Positions 17,271 to 27,553 are shown, counted from the first letter of the stretch. The stretch is 64,000 nt of DNA from Hyphomicrobiales bacterium (GCA_900471485.1 UCEU01000016.1:124001-188000), one strand, 5' to 3'. The notes: generated from the sequence alone by a model not told the origin. Translations and numbers: made by a program.

Positions 17271-18398
17271 ATGCAAGAAAAGGATCAATATCGGACCGAT
17301 GCCCGCAACGCTGGCGACCGTCTCGTCGCCGGACATGTAAGCGAGGATCCATTTGCGGCCGCGTTCAAGGCAACCCGTATGCCAATGATCGTCACCGATC
17401 CGAACCAGTCCGACAATCCGATCATCTTCTGCAACGAAGCCTTCCGAAGGCTGACGGGCTACAGAGATGACGAGATAATCGGGCGCAATTGCCGTTTCCT
17501 GCAGGGTCCAGAGACTGACAAAGCAACGATCGCGAGGATCCGGAAGGGCATCGCGGCCGGCCTCGACGTTGCCGTCGATATCCTCAACTACCGAAAAGAC
17601 GGCACTACGTTTTGGAATGCGGTATTCATCAGCCCCGTCCGGGACGAGGCAGGGACAATCATCTATTTCTTTGCGTCCCAGCTCGATTTCACAACTGTCA
17701 AAAGCCGGGAAGCAGACCTGGCGGCTGCGCGCCATGAGGCGGAGGCGGAGGTGGCAAAAAACACCGCCACCCTCAAGGCGGCACTGGAGGCGCGCACGCT
17801 GCTCGTCCACGAGGTGGACCATCGGGTGAAAAATAACCTGCTGACGATGGCTTCCATCGTAAAAATGCAGGCACGCATCACCACCGATTATCGGCAAAGG
17901 CAGACACTCATGTCGGTCCTCAACCGAATAGAGGCCCTCAGTACAGTTCAGCGAAAGCTGTTCACGCTCGACGACGTGTCGAAGTTTGATATCTCAGAGT
18001 TCACAAAGGAATTGGTGACAGATCTTGTCGATGCCACTGGCCGCAACGACATCCGTCTGTCTTTGGATCTTTCGCCGCTGCTCGTGCCCGCTGTCAAAGC
18101 CACGCCTTTGTCGCTGATCGTCAATGAGTTGGTCGGCGATGCAGTTCGACGGGGTCTCATGGACGGCGGCGGCGACATCCACGTGCTGGTCAAACGCCTC
18201 AACGGTCATTTTCTGATCCGTGTCGAGGACACGTCCGAACCAGTTGAGCCTGATATTGAAAGCACCGAGCTCGGACGCATGTTGATCGAGGCGTCTGCTT
18301 TGCAGCTCGGCGCCGAAATCGAACGTAGACAGGATGGCCGCAAGACGGTTGTCGATGTGGTGCTGCTTGTCGGCGACCATCAGGAGAATACACATTGA
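17271..18398 (+). CDS. LOV-domain (blue-light) sensor histidine kinase
   Basis: About 375 residues. Residues about 40-140 form a LOV domain. The flavin-adduct motif GRNCRFLQGP is intact, with the photoactive Cys near residue 74, so reversible blue-light sensing through FMN is expected. A short coiled coil leads to a HisKA_2-type dimerisation domain with HEVDHRVKNNLL (His about 184). The ATPase domain is divergent: the N-box is NELVGDAVRRGL and the G1 box VEDTSEPVEP lacks the usual DxGxG glycines. The 3' end overlaps the receiver gene. An upstream TTG at 17172 is in frame, but AGGA precedes the ATG at 17271. Confidence 0.88.
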   Translation: MQEKDQYRTDARNAGDRLVAGHVSEDPFAAAFKATRMPMIVTDPNQSDNPIIFCNEAFRRLTGYRDDEIIGRNCRFLQGPETDKATIARIRKGIAAGLDVAVDILNYRKDGTTFWNAVFISPVRDEAGTIIYFFASQLDFTTVKSREADLAAARHEAEAEVAKNTATLKAALEARTLLVHEVDHRVKNNLLTMASIVKMQARITTDYRQRQTLMSVLNRIEALSTVQRKLFTLDDVSKFDISEFTKELVTDLVDATGRNDIRLSLDLSPLLVPAVKATPLSLIVNELVGDAVRRGLMDGGGDIHVLVKRLNGHFLIRVEDTSEPVEPDIESTELGRMLIEASALQLGAEIERRQDGRKTVVDVVLLVGDHQENTH

Positions 18399-18820
18399 AA
18401 GTTATGATCGTCGAAGACGAAATGCTGCTCGCCATGGAGCTTGAAAGCGAGGTGGAGATGGCGGGCCATCAGGTTACAGGCCTCGCCATGAGCAGCATCC
18501 AGGCGCGCGAGCAGATCAACGCGTCGAAGCCTGATTTCGCATTCGTCGATATCCATCTCATGGATGGCCCGACCGGGATCGACGTGGGTCGGGAACTAGC
18601 AGCTGCGGGCATTCCGTATGTCTTTGTGAGCGGCAATATCAAGAAGATCCCGGAAGGGTTTGCCGGCGCACTCGGTGCAATCGAAAAGCCCTACACGATG
18701 AACGGAATGAAAAATGCCCTGACTTACATTTCCGCAATCGTCGGAGGCGACGAGAGTGGGTCGCCGCCCGCAAGTCTGGTTCTGGCGGAAGACGCGAATG
18801 CAGGGAGGCGGTTTGGCTAA
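18395..18820 (+). CDS. single-domain response regulator, partner of LOV kinase
   Basis: A 141-residue receiver-only protein: acidic pocket VEDE at the N-terminus, phospho-acceptor Asp in FVDIHLMDGPTGID, conserved Thr/Ser in FVSGN and Lys in IEKPY. It starts at TTG 18395 (GGAGAA, spacing about 6) overlapping the kinase stop codon (TTGA), so the two are translationally coupled. With no output domain it probably acts by protein interaction or as a phosphate shuttle. Confidence 0.88.
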   Translation: MKVMIVEDEMLLAMELESEVEMAGHQVTGLAMSSIQAREQINASKPDFAFVDIHLMDGPTGIDVGRELAAAGIPYVFVSGNIKKIPEGFAGALGAIEKPYTMNGMKNALTYISAIVGGDESGSPPASLVLAEDANAGRRFG

Positions 18821-18869
18821 GACGCAAGGAGGAGCGTCGGCCAACACGGAGCAATAATGGGAGGAAGTG

Positions 18870-19079
18870 ATGAGTGACAACCAGAACATTTTGAAACAAG
18901 TCAAACCGAGGCTGCACGCGTTGATCGATGATCTCGTCGCTAAAGGTGCCGAGAGATCCGCGGTGATCTACATGATCGAGAAAGAATCTACCCAGCTTCG
19001 TGATAGGATGGACGAGACCCCAGATCATCAGATCGACGAGCCCTCAAACGATTGGCCGTCGGCGACCAAAGCCCAGTAA
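18870..19079 (+). CDS. small hypothetical protein (69 aa) after LOV two-component pair
   Basis: A 69-residue acidic/helical protein (SDNQNILKQVKPRLHALIDD, then LVAKGAERSAVIYMIEKE), unrelated to families I recognise. GGGAGGAAGTG directly precedes the ATG, a strong ribosome site. It is 49 bp after the receiver gene on the same strand, so it may belong to the same transcript. No cysteines, signal peptide or membrane segment. Confidence 0.6.
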   Translation: MSDNQNILKQVKPRLHALIDDLVAKGAERSAVIYMIEKESTQLRDRMDETPDHQIDEPSNDWPSATKAQ

Positions 19080-19204
19080 GTTTGTCTTGCTTGCCTTCAA
19101 GGTAATGATCTCATCGGGCATCATGGTGGGCGGTTGCGATTGCAGAGTTGCTAGCATCGGCATCCTTGGCTTGACGGACGCGCTCAGCTTAGGGCCTCAT
19201 CGTG

Positions 19205-19567
19205 TTAGATCATTTCGCGTATCGCGTGAATCACGCGTGACGGATCATAGGGCTTACTGAAAAAGCGGCCGACGATCGGAAGGGTATCATCGCTCATGTG
19301 GCGATGACCCGATGTCACGATGATCTTGACTGGTGGCCATCGATCTCGAACCGCGGCCGCAAGTTTCAAGCCATCCATGCTGCCAGGCATATCGATATCG
19401 GTGAACATAAGACGAACCTCCGGATGTGCGTCGAGCAGGCTGATGGCGTCGTCGGCGTTCGATGCTTCCAGCACCTGGAAACCTTCGTCCTCTAGCAATA
19501 GCGCAATATCCATCCGAACGAGAGCCTCGTCCTCCACGACAAGGACCGTTATACCGTTGCCACCCAT
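19205..19567 (-). CDS. single-domain response regulator
   Basis: A 120-residue receiver. Features are VVEDEALVRMDIALLLEDEG, phospho-acceptor in MFTDIDMPGSMDG, TSGH (signalling Thr) and FFSKPYD (Lys). The frame runs further upstream, but the domain begins right after the ATG at 19567, with GGAG 8 bp before it. It is close in sequence to the receivers at 27230 and 56373, so these are paralogues. It lies convergent to the small gene at 18870 and is followed upstream by the HWE kinase/KaiC pair on the same strand, a possible partner. Confidence 0.88.
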   Translation of the reverse strand: MGGNGITVLVVEDEALVRMDIALLLEDEGFQVLEASNADDAISLLDAHPEVRLMFTDIDMPGSMDGLKLAAAVRDRWPPVKIIVTSGHRHMSDDTLPIVGRFFSKPYDPSRVIHAIREMI

Positions 19568-19703
19568 CCCCAACGCTCCATCATGATTTCCAGGCAGATA
19601 AAATGGTCCAAGAGTATGATAACGTCTCTCGTACGAATATGATCCGCCAGGTTCGGGAATGTCTTCAGTAAGGTGTTTAACCCTTCCGATAACGGATACT
19701 GTA

Positions 19704-20753
19704 TCAAGCAGCTTCCGCCGACTGCCGCACAAGTCTTGCCAGCGGACCAGCGGCGTGGCAGCGAAACCCATTACGATCGAACGTGATCGTCGGCGCTGCC
19801 CCCAACAGCGAGGCGAGAGCCGAGCGAACATATTTTGTGCCGTAGCCCTGCCGCGTCGGTTGAACGACTTTGGGGCCGCCCGATTCGATCCAGTTCATTG
19901 AAAACACGGGCGGATCTTCCTCCGAAACGGACCAGGCAATGTTGACGCTGCCGTCGCCCTGAGACAGGGCGCCGTACTTGATGGCATTCGTCGTCAGTTC
20001 GTGGAGGCAAAGGGCGATGGTTGTCGCAGCGATCCGTCCGACAAGGAGGTCCGGGCCGGCAATATTGATCCGAGTCAAGCTCTCACCGTTATAGGGTGCG
20101 ACGGTTACCGCAATCACGGATAACAGTGAGATTTCGTCTCCGCCTGCTTCGAACACTGCGGTGTGGACGTCGGACAGAGCACGAAGCCGGCCTGTGAAAT
20201 CTGCCGCAAGCTCATCAACCGTAGACGCGCCGCGTCGCGTCATTTGAAAGATCGAGGTGACGCTGGCAAGAATGTTCTTAATCCGATGATTGAGCTCCAG
20301 CCGCAGCTCGACCTCGCGCTCAATGGCATCGCGCACCTGTTTCTGGCGCAACCGGACGAGCAGATTGGTCTGGATGCTATTGGCCAGCTCCAGTCGCGCG
20401 ACTGGGCGTGTATAGAATTGGAGGCGAGCGCTCGGCCAGGCGTTTTGAAGCTGAGTGCGGATCTGTGCAACGGGAGCCGCGCGCTCAAGCAGGACCAGGA
20501 TTGGGACTTCGGACCAATCAGGCTGGCCGGCGAGATGATCGCCAATGGTTGCGACGACGGGCGGGCTCAGCGCCTCATGGGTGATGAGGATGACGCCCGG
20601 CGAAAGCGCCAGATTTTCAGTCAAATCCTCGCCAATCTGGCCTTGCCTGACTGCGACGTTTTGCTCCTGCAAGGACGCCGCGATGTAGTCGGCATCCTTG
20701 CGAAACGGGGCAAGTATGAGCACCCAATCCAGTTCACTCGGCGTTTCATTCAT
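19704..20753 (-). CDS. HWE-family histidine kinase with N-terminal pseudo-receiver
   Basis: A 349-residue cytosolic kinase. Residues about 8-125 have a receiver-like fold (LDWVLILAPFRKDADYIAAS) but no recognisable phospho-acceptor Asp, so this is probably a pseudo-receiver. The kinase core has LRLELNHRIKNILASVTSIF, CLHELTTNAIKYGALS and MNWIESGGP (the W-x-E motif), ending with GYGTKYVRSALASLLGA. The start codon overlaps the stop of the upstream KaiC-like gene (ATGA), so the two proteins were made together. KaiC/HWE-kinase pairs occur in other alphaproteobacteria and are thought to link ATPase state to signalling. Confidence 0.88.
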   Translation of the reverse strand: MNETPSELDWVLILAPFRKDADYIAASLQEQNVAVRQGQIGEDLTENLALSPGVILITHEALSPPVVATIGDHLAGQPDWSEVPILVLLERAAPVAQIRTQLQNAWPSARLQFYTRPVARLELANSIQTNLLVRLRQKQVRDAIEREVELRLELNHRIKNILASVTSIFQMTRRGASTVDELAADFTGRLRALSDVHTAVFEAGGDEISLLSVIAVTVAPYNGESLTRINIAGPDLLVGRIAATTIALCLHELTTNAIKYGALSQGDGSVNIAWSVSEEDPPVFSMNWIESGGPKVVQPTRQGYGTKYVRSALASLLGAAPTITFDRNGFRCHAAGPLARLVRQSAEAA

Positions 20754-22187
20754 TTCGGGTCAGGAAGGGGGTTGTAGGAAACGACGCTGACGCTGCCGCT
20801 TTCTATCAGCAGTTCCTGGATGTTGAGGTCATGTGGACCGTGGCGCTTTTTGACAACGGTGATGTTGCGGCGCAGCCGACCCTCATGCTCCATGATCCGC
20901 AGCAGGAGCACGGTGTCGCCGAGGAAGCTGACATCTACGTCGATGCCGACATTCTGACCGATCAGGCCGTGCTGAGCGACAATCAGCATCGTCAGCACGC
21001 CCGAACGAGCCAGGAATTTGAGAAGGGATTGGATGTCGCGGACCGCCTTTTCCCGATGCGGTAGCGAGTTCAGATAGCCGGTCAGACTATCGATGACGAC
21101 GACGCGGACTTTGTTCTGCGTCACCGCGTCCTGGACGATTTGACCAAATTCACCCGGTGAGATTTCGTTCGGATTGAAATCCCGCAGAATGAGCTTTCCA
21201 TCCTTATGGAACTGCCGAAGCTGCATTCCCAGGCCTTCCGACCGGCGGAAGAACGTTTCCAGCCTCTCTTCGAACAAGAATAGCGCGACGCTCTCGCCGC
21301 GGTCGAGTGCTGCGGTCGCATAGAGTGACGACATGGTCGACTTGCCAGTGCCCGACTGTCCTATGACCAGCGTCGTGGTTCCAGCCTCCTGGCCGCCGCC
21401 AAACATGTCGTCGAGCGCTGCGACACCTGACTTGATCAGTTGCGGCTTGGTGGTCTCCGACGCAGTATTGGGCATAATGCGAGGAAAAACGATGACCCCT
21501 TCACCTTCCCGTATCGCCATGTCGTGATAGCCATCGGCAACGGGGACACCGCGCATCTTGGATACTTCCACGCGACGTCGCACAGCGCCGTACTCCTCCA
21601 GTGACTTGTCGAAACGGATGACCCCATGAGCAAGACCCTCTACTTCCTCGCCACTGCGGTCATAGCCGGTTGTCTGTGTGTCAAGGAGAAGTGCGACGAC
21701 GTTGCGCTTGGCCAGAAAGGACTTGAAACCGATCAGTTCGCGACGAAACCTCGGGGAGTCACCGGTGATCAGGCGGATTTCGAGGAGGGAGTCGTAAACA
21801 AGGCGCCGCGGCTTGTGTTCTTCGATAGCTGCCTCGATCGCCTTTCGCGTCTCGTCGAGCCTGAGGTCGGCGGTCAGAAATATGCTCTGGTCATCGGCTT
21901 CGCTGACCGAGCCGGATGTCGACAGTTCTTCGACCCGAATGCCATCGAGTGTCCAGCCGTGTGAGACAGCAATGGCTTCAAGCTCTGCCGCCGTTTGCGA
22001 CAGTGTCACGTAAATACAGCTCTCTCCCGCTTCCACCCCGGCGCGACTGTAGCGCTGCTGTCGTCTTTCCGGAGCCCGGAGCGCCTTGCAGCATATAGAG
22101 ATTGGATGCCGGCAGACCACCACGCAGAATTTCGTTCAATCCTGTGATGCCTGTGCTGACAACCGCTGGCGCTTTTCGTTTCGGCAT
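20750..22187 (-). pseudogene. KaiC-like double-domain ATPase, frameshifted near the N-terminus
   Basis: RecA-type ATPase with two KaiC domains. The N-terminal 40-odd residues (from ATG at 22187: ITGLNEILRGGLPASNLYML) include Walker A GAPGSGKTTAALQ. The rest (AGVEAGESCIYVTLSQTAAE onward) is in another frame, joined near 22041-22050. The second domain is complete: VIGQSGTGKSTMSSLYATA, FLFEERLETFFRR with the catalytic Glu pair, and VRVVVIDSLTGYLN. The expected FL of the conserved LQFLR is missing, which fits loss of about 5 bp. As it stands only a fragment starting inside domain 1 could be made. Its 3' end overlaps the HWE kinase gene. The shift could be real or a sequencing error. Confidence 0.82.
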
Positions 22188-22335
22188 AACTCATCTTTCA
22201 GAACTGTTAGCGTGATCCGGGCCGGAGCGCGCGCCTCATCGTCGTTGAAAGATGCTTTTCCGTTATATTTGGGTTTCTCAAAACATCAATGACACGCTGG
22301 AGGTGTTGAAGCCGCAGGCCTGGCGAAAGGGAGTG

Positions 22336-22566
22336 TCACAGCTCTACGGCCGGGTCGGTCCCATCGCCAAAGAGTTCCGTGTCAGCAGCACGGTGTGCTT
22401 CAGCCAAAAGAACCTGCCGTTCGCGAATGCCCTTATTAAATAGCTTCGCGACCATGATGGTCAGCGTCGCAATCGCTTGGTGATTGCCCCTCAGCTGTCG
22501 CTGTTCAACGATCTCCCTCATCACGCTCGCGCACAGGCGCGCATCTTCTTTCGACGGCAAGCTCAT
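22336..22566 (-). CDS. small hypothetical protein downstream of groEL
   Basis: A 76-residue soluble helical protein (SLPSKEDARLCASVMREIVE...) with no recognised family. The ATG at 22566 follows GAGGAA with 5-bp spacing, which decides the start over the longer frame. It lies just after groEL on the same strand, separated by a 10-bp-stem hairpin, so it may receive read-through from the groESL transcript. Similar small genes occur near stress loci in rhizobia, but I cannot name this one. Confidence 0.6.
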   Translation of the reverse strand: MSLPSKEDARLCASVMREIVEQRQLRGNHQAIATLTIMVAKLFNKGIRERQVLLAEAHRAADTELFGDGTDPAVEL

Positions 22567-22581
22567 AGTTTTCCTCGAGAA

Positions 22582-22610
22582 GGGCTCGCCTCTGGCGGCG
22601 AGGCGAGCCC
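22582..22610 (-). terminator. hairpin after groEL
   Basis: Perfect 10-bp inverted repeat GGGCTCGCCT/AGGCGAGCCC with a 9-base loop, directly after the groEL stop. On the minus strand it is followed by TTCTC rather than a long T-run, so it is a weak or read-through terminator, or a processing/stability hairpin. Confidence 0.6.
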
Positions 22611-22620
22611 CAATGATCAT

Positions 22621-24616
<1,996 letters not shown>

Positions 24617-24761
24617 GTTTTCCTCCATTGGACAAAAAAGATGACGCAAAATCTCCTGCCGGACCGGGTGACCAATCCGGATGGGGCGAACCTCATCGGA
24701 GCGTTCGCGTGCAAAATTTATTTTCGAGATTTTTCGATTTCAAGAGGGTGAATAGGAAAAA

Positions 24762-24788
24762 TTAGCACTCGATCCAGCTTGCTGCTAA
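24762..24788. promoter_or_regulatory. CIRCE-like HrcA operator, right half degenerate
   Basis: The left arm TTAGCACTC is a perfect match to CIRCE. After exactly nine bases comes TGCTGCTAA, which keeps the last six positions of the consensus GAGTGCTAA but differs in the first three. Location upstream of groES fits HrcA repression. The altered right arm suggests weaker or lost repression. Confidence 0.65.
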
Positions 24789-24890
24789 CATGCTGAAAGA
24801 AAACGATAAAAAACTCCGCAAGCTTAGAAAGCCATTGATCACTGCAAAATTTTACGTCACCCTCGCAATGTCATGAAACGGAGATGAAGC

Positions 24891-25163
24891 ATGCAATTCT
24901 CGTCGGATTTCGAGCGTCAGCTCAACGGCTATGGACTGACCACGGCGCATATCCTCTACCGCATTCCCGATTTTGAATCCGTCCTGCAGACCTACGTCTG
25001 GCAGGACTACGATCTCGCACCTGATTTTCCCGAAATGCGCAAGTTCCTGGACTTCTGGCGCGACAGCCTCGACGGACCGCTGCACTCCGTCCGCTATACA
25101 CACCAGCGTCTGATTGGACCGAACGAATGGCGCCGTGTCGAGGGCGAGTTCAAGCCTCAATGA
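24891..25163 (+). CDS. usg: Usg family protein
   Basis: A 90-residue protein matching the Usg family of alphaproteobacteria: FERQLNGYGLTTAHILYRIP, VWQDYDLAPDFPEMRKFLDF and LDGPLHSVRYTHQRLIGP are the conserved blocks. First described next to a tryptophan-biosynthesis gene in Caulobacter; function unknown. It is divergent from groESL. ACGGAGATGAAGC precedes the ATG. Confidence 0.9.
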   Translation: MQFSSDFERQLNGYGLTTAHILYRIPDFESVLQTYVWQDYDLAPDFPEMRKFLDFWRDSLDGPLHSVRYTHQRLIGPNEWRRVEGEFKPQ

Positions 25164-25257
25164 ACTCTTGAATTTGATTCTTCCGCTTCCTAGCTCATCG
25201 ACCGCCCGAGGCGTTGAACTCGGTGTGAGCGCCGATTGCGTATGGAGTGACGCCTGC

Positions 25258-25491
25258 ATGGAAGAGAATATCAACATCATCAAGAGCGTTGGTATCGATC
25301 AACGGGAAGAGATCATCGTCGATTTCGCCCGATGGCTTGAAACAGCGTCCCAGGAGGCACTGGTTTATGGCGAAGATCGCTTTGCCATGATGTCGGCCAG
25401 CATGGCGGAAGCAATGCGGGTCAATGCCGACGAGCTTGCTCGCGATAATCTAAAAAGACAGAACGTGTGCTGCAGCAGGCCAGCGCGATGA
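25258..25491 (+). CDS. small hypothetical protein, probably frameshifted at its 3' end
   Basis: From ATG 25258 (GGAG about 10 bp upstream) the frame gives 77 residues, mostly helical (EENINIIKSVGIDQREEIIV...). It ends after an A5 run with an unlikely NVCCSRPAR tail. Adding one A to that run continues instead as KTERVLQQASAMMAQFKAAY then PHRDISRSVQ to a stop at 25545-25547, with good helical character. The intact protein was therefore probably 96 residues. Family not recognised. It sits between usg and the hsp20 thermometer. Confidence 0.55.
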   Translation: MEENINIIKSVGIDQREEIIVDFARWLETASQEALVYGEDRFAMMSASMAEAMRVNADELARDNLKRQNVCCSRPAR

Positions 25492-25704
25492 TGGCGCAGT
25501 TCAAGGCTGCATACCCTCACCGGGATATCAGTCGATCTGTCCAATGAAGGGGCGATGAGGCAGACTTGTCGGCGCGTAGTTAGGATAGGGCATTTCATCT
25601 GCAAAAATGGGAGCTGATGAAGTCGAAATTCGTCCGATCTTACAGGGGACAAAATTTTTTGCGCTGCGGATCTTGAATCCAGAATTCTCAAAAACCAAAT
25701 CGTT

Positions 25705-25795
25705 TTCCGCCAGCTGCTGAACATAGAGCTGGCCTTGCTGGAAGCGCCGTCTTTCGGCGCTTCTGTACCCATGTTGCTTCAAGGAGGATATGGCT
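25705..25795 (+). promoter_or_regulatory. ROSE-type RNA thermometer in hsp20 leader
   Basis: Three consecutive hairpins precede the hsp20 start. Stem 1 is GCCAGCT/AGCTGGC (25709-25733). Stem 2 is GAAGCGCCG/CGGCGCTTC with a TCTTT loop (25741-25763). The last element pairs CCAT (25769-25772) with ATGG (25790-25793), enclosing TTGCT opposite AGGAGG. A U(U)GCU segment facing the Shine-Dalgarno with an internal G-G mismatch is the signature of ROSE elements, which block translation of rhizobial small heat-shock genes until temperature rises. Confidence 0.8.
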
Positions 25796-26269
25796 ATGGC
25801 AACATCATACGACTACGCACCGCTGTTCCGTTCGAGCGTCGGCTTCGATCGGGTCTTCAATCTTCTCGAAAACGCCCAGCGCGCTCGCTCGATCAGCGAC
25901 TGGCCGCCCTATGACATAGTCAAGACAGGCGATGACAGCTACCGAATCTCGATTGCAGTCGCAGGTTTTGCACAGGACGATCTCGATATTACCTTCCAGT
26001 CCAACCTGCTGACAGTCACCGGCAAGAAGCAGGAGGCTTCTGCCGACGCCTACCTGCATCGCGGCATCGCCGGGCGTCCGTTCGAACACCGGTTCGAGCT
26101 CGCCGACCATGTGCGGGTGAACGGCGCGGATCTCAGCAATGGTCTTCTCTCCATCGATCTTGTTCGCGAAATCCCGGAAGCATTGAAGCCGAGGAAGATT
26201 TCGATCCAGAGCACGCCTGCTCTAACATCAGTCGCTCCGGCTCAGATCGAAGCACAGAAGGCGGCTTGA
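25796..26269 (+). CDS. Hsp20 small heat-shock protein
   Basis: A 157-residue IbpA-type alpha-crystallin protein: N-terminal APLFRSSVGFDRVFNLLENA, alpha-crystallin core from YDIVKTGDDSYRISIAVAGF through LLTVTGKKQ and FEHRFELADHVRVNGADLSN, and a C-terminal extension with RKISIQ in place of the classical I-x-I anchor. Holds unfolding proteins under heat or oxidative stress. ATG codons exist at 25790 and 25796; AGGAGG at 25782-25787 favours 25796. Translation is likely controlled by the thermometer just upstream. Confidence 0.93.
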   Translation: MATSYDYAPLFRSSVGFDRVFNLLENAQRARSISDWPPYDIVKTGDDSYRISIAVAGFAQDDLDITFQSNLLTVTGKKQEASADAYLHRGIAGRPFEHRFELADHVRVNGADLSNGLLSIDLVREIPEALKPRKISIQSTPALTSVAPAQIEAQKAA

Positions 26270-26347
26270 TCGTTAAATTCATCCAGCGAGTCAGGGGCGC
26301 CATTCCCGTGGCGCCCGTTAACATTCCGGGTTGGGAAGGAGAGAGCG

Positions 26348-26647
26348 ATGAAACCCGACATGTTTAGAGAACCGGTCACCATCCTTGTCGGCCTCGGCTT
26401 TCCGGCCGAGGTGCGAAGCGCAACGGATGCATATCGCCATCTTTGCGAATGGCCAGTGCGGTTGAGGGACCATGCCCACGCCGTCGCATTGAAGGCTTGT
26501 GGTGCGGCACTGCGTGGCGAAATCGAGGCCGAGACGGCACGTGGCCTGTTTGCGGCATTCGCTGAGAAACACGATTTGCTGGCGCTGGAAACGAGCGCCA
26601 TCGCCGCGTCTCGCCTGCGGCGAGATCGGGATCCGCACATCCGGTGA
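26348..26647 (+). CDS. DUF982 domain protein
   Basis: A 99-residue protein of the DUF982 family, expanded in rhizobia: FREPVTILVGLGFPAEVRSA, then DAYRHLCEWPVRLRDHAHAV and ALKACGAALRGEIEAETARG. Function unknown, but members frequently lie next to hsp20 genes, as here. AAGGAGAGAGCG precedes the ATG. It is 10 bp upstream of another small gene and 78 bp after hsp20, with a GGGCGCC/GGCGCCC hairpin (26295-26316) between. Confidence 0.85.
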   Translation: MKPDMFREPVTILVGLGFPAEVRSATDAYRHLCEWPVRLRDHAHAVALKACGAALRGEIEAETARGLFAAFAEKHDLLALETSAIAASRLRRDRDPHIR

Positions 26648-26657
26648 GGAGGCGGCC

Positions 26658-26933
26658 ATGCACAGCGAACTACAACGGGCCGCCGACCAAGCCGCGGCCA
26701 TGGGACCAGCCGTTCTGGTCCCCGGTGTTCGGCTCTGCCGACCGATCGATGTCGTCGGCGCGCCGTCCCTTTCGGTCGATGATCGTCGCGCAATCCTTGC
26801 GGCTTGGGCATCCGACCTTTACGCGGTGGATTCTCAGCCGTCCCTGCGACACATGCCGGGAACGCCCGGTCCCGTGTCGATCGACGAGGTGCAGGCGGCG
26901 TTAAGGGAACTTGATCGCCGATCTCATTATTGA
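26658..26933 (+). CDS. hypothetical protein, hsp20/DUF982 neighbour
   Basis: A 91-residue protein: HSELQRAADQAAAMGPAVLV..., with a conserved-looking core DDRRAILAAWASDLYAVDSQ and SLRHMPGTPGPVSIDEVQAA. GAGGAGG stands 6 bp before the ATG. It is 10 bp downstream of the DUF982 gene and probably cotranscribed. I have seen this core next to rhizobial small heat-shock genes but cannot name a family or function. Confidence 0.72.
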   Translation: MHSELQRAADQAAAMGPAVLVPGVRLCRPIDVVGAPSLSVDDRRAILAAWASDLYAVDSQPSLRHMPGTPGPVSIDEVQAALRELDRRSHY

Positions 26934-27229
26934 GCGGAACGCTGGGGAGCAACCCATCGTTTGGGTGCTCTCGATGTAAGCCGAGTAACGGGGACGTTTC
27001 GCCGATTTGTCATCGATAGGCTATCTTGTCCGTGGCGTGCCGAAAGCCGGCTCCACGAGACGCAGGTAGTTCTTACTGGGCATACGGGGTCGATGGGGGA
27101 ACCTTGCTCCCGGAATTTCGACGCTCGGTGGAGCCTTATCGAGCGATGTCACTTCTGGCAATGTCTTGGGCGCCGACCGGCTGAAAGCAGTGGCGCCCAC
27201 ATGCGTTCAGACTGCCAACATCGTGCGGA

Positions 27230-27553
27230 TCATCGTACCACCTCATCGGATACATAGGGCTTGGGCTTAAAGGGCGAGCCTTCTGGAAGCGTCTCTGCTC
27301 CAGGGAAACGGTGACCGGATGTCACAATGATCTTTATCGGTGGCCAGCGGTCTCGAACGAAGCCGGCGAGCCGAATGCCGTCCATCGTGCCCGGCATATC
27401 CACGTCGGTGAATACGAGCGAAACTTCAGGATGTTGTTCGATGATTCTTATCGCATCGTCGGCGGAGCCTGCCTCCAACACAAGAAACCCCTCGTCCTCC
27501 AACTCGGCGGAGATTGATAACCGAAGAAGGGGCTCGTCGTCGACAACGAGCAC
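27230..27553 (-). CDS. single-domain response regulator (GTG start)
   Basis: A 107-residue receiver: VVDDEPLLRLSISAELEDEG, phospho-acceptor Asp in VFTDVDMPGTMDG, TSGH, and KPKPY near the end. Starts at GTG 27553, leaving almost no residues before the first strand, so the true start may be slightly different. It is a near paralogue of the receivers at 19205 and 56373. It is divergent from the large hybrid kinase at 27853, with about 300 bp between that hold no evident gene. Confidence 0.82.
   Translation of the reverse strand: MLVVDDEPLLRLSISAELEDEGFLVLEAGSADDAIRIIEQHPEVSLVFTDVDMPGTMDGIRLAGFVRDRWPPIKIIVTSGHRFPGAETLPEGSPFKPKPYVSDEVVR

Noticed and set aside
26295..26316. GGGCGCC/GGCGCCC hairpin after hsp20 as a terminator
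   Set aside because: No T-run follows, and the DUF982 gene downstream probably shares the transcript; mentioned only in the DUF982 entry.
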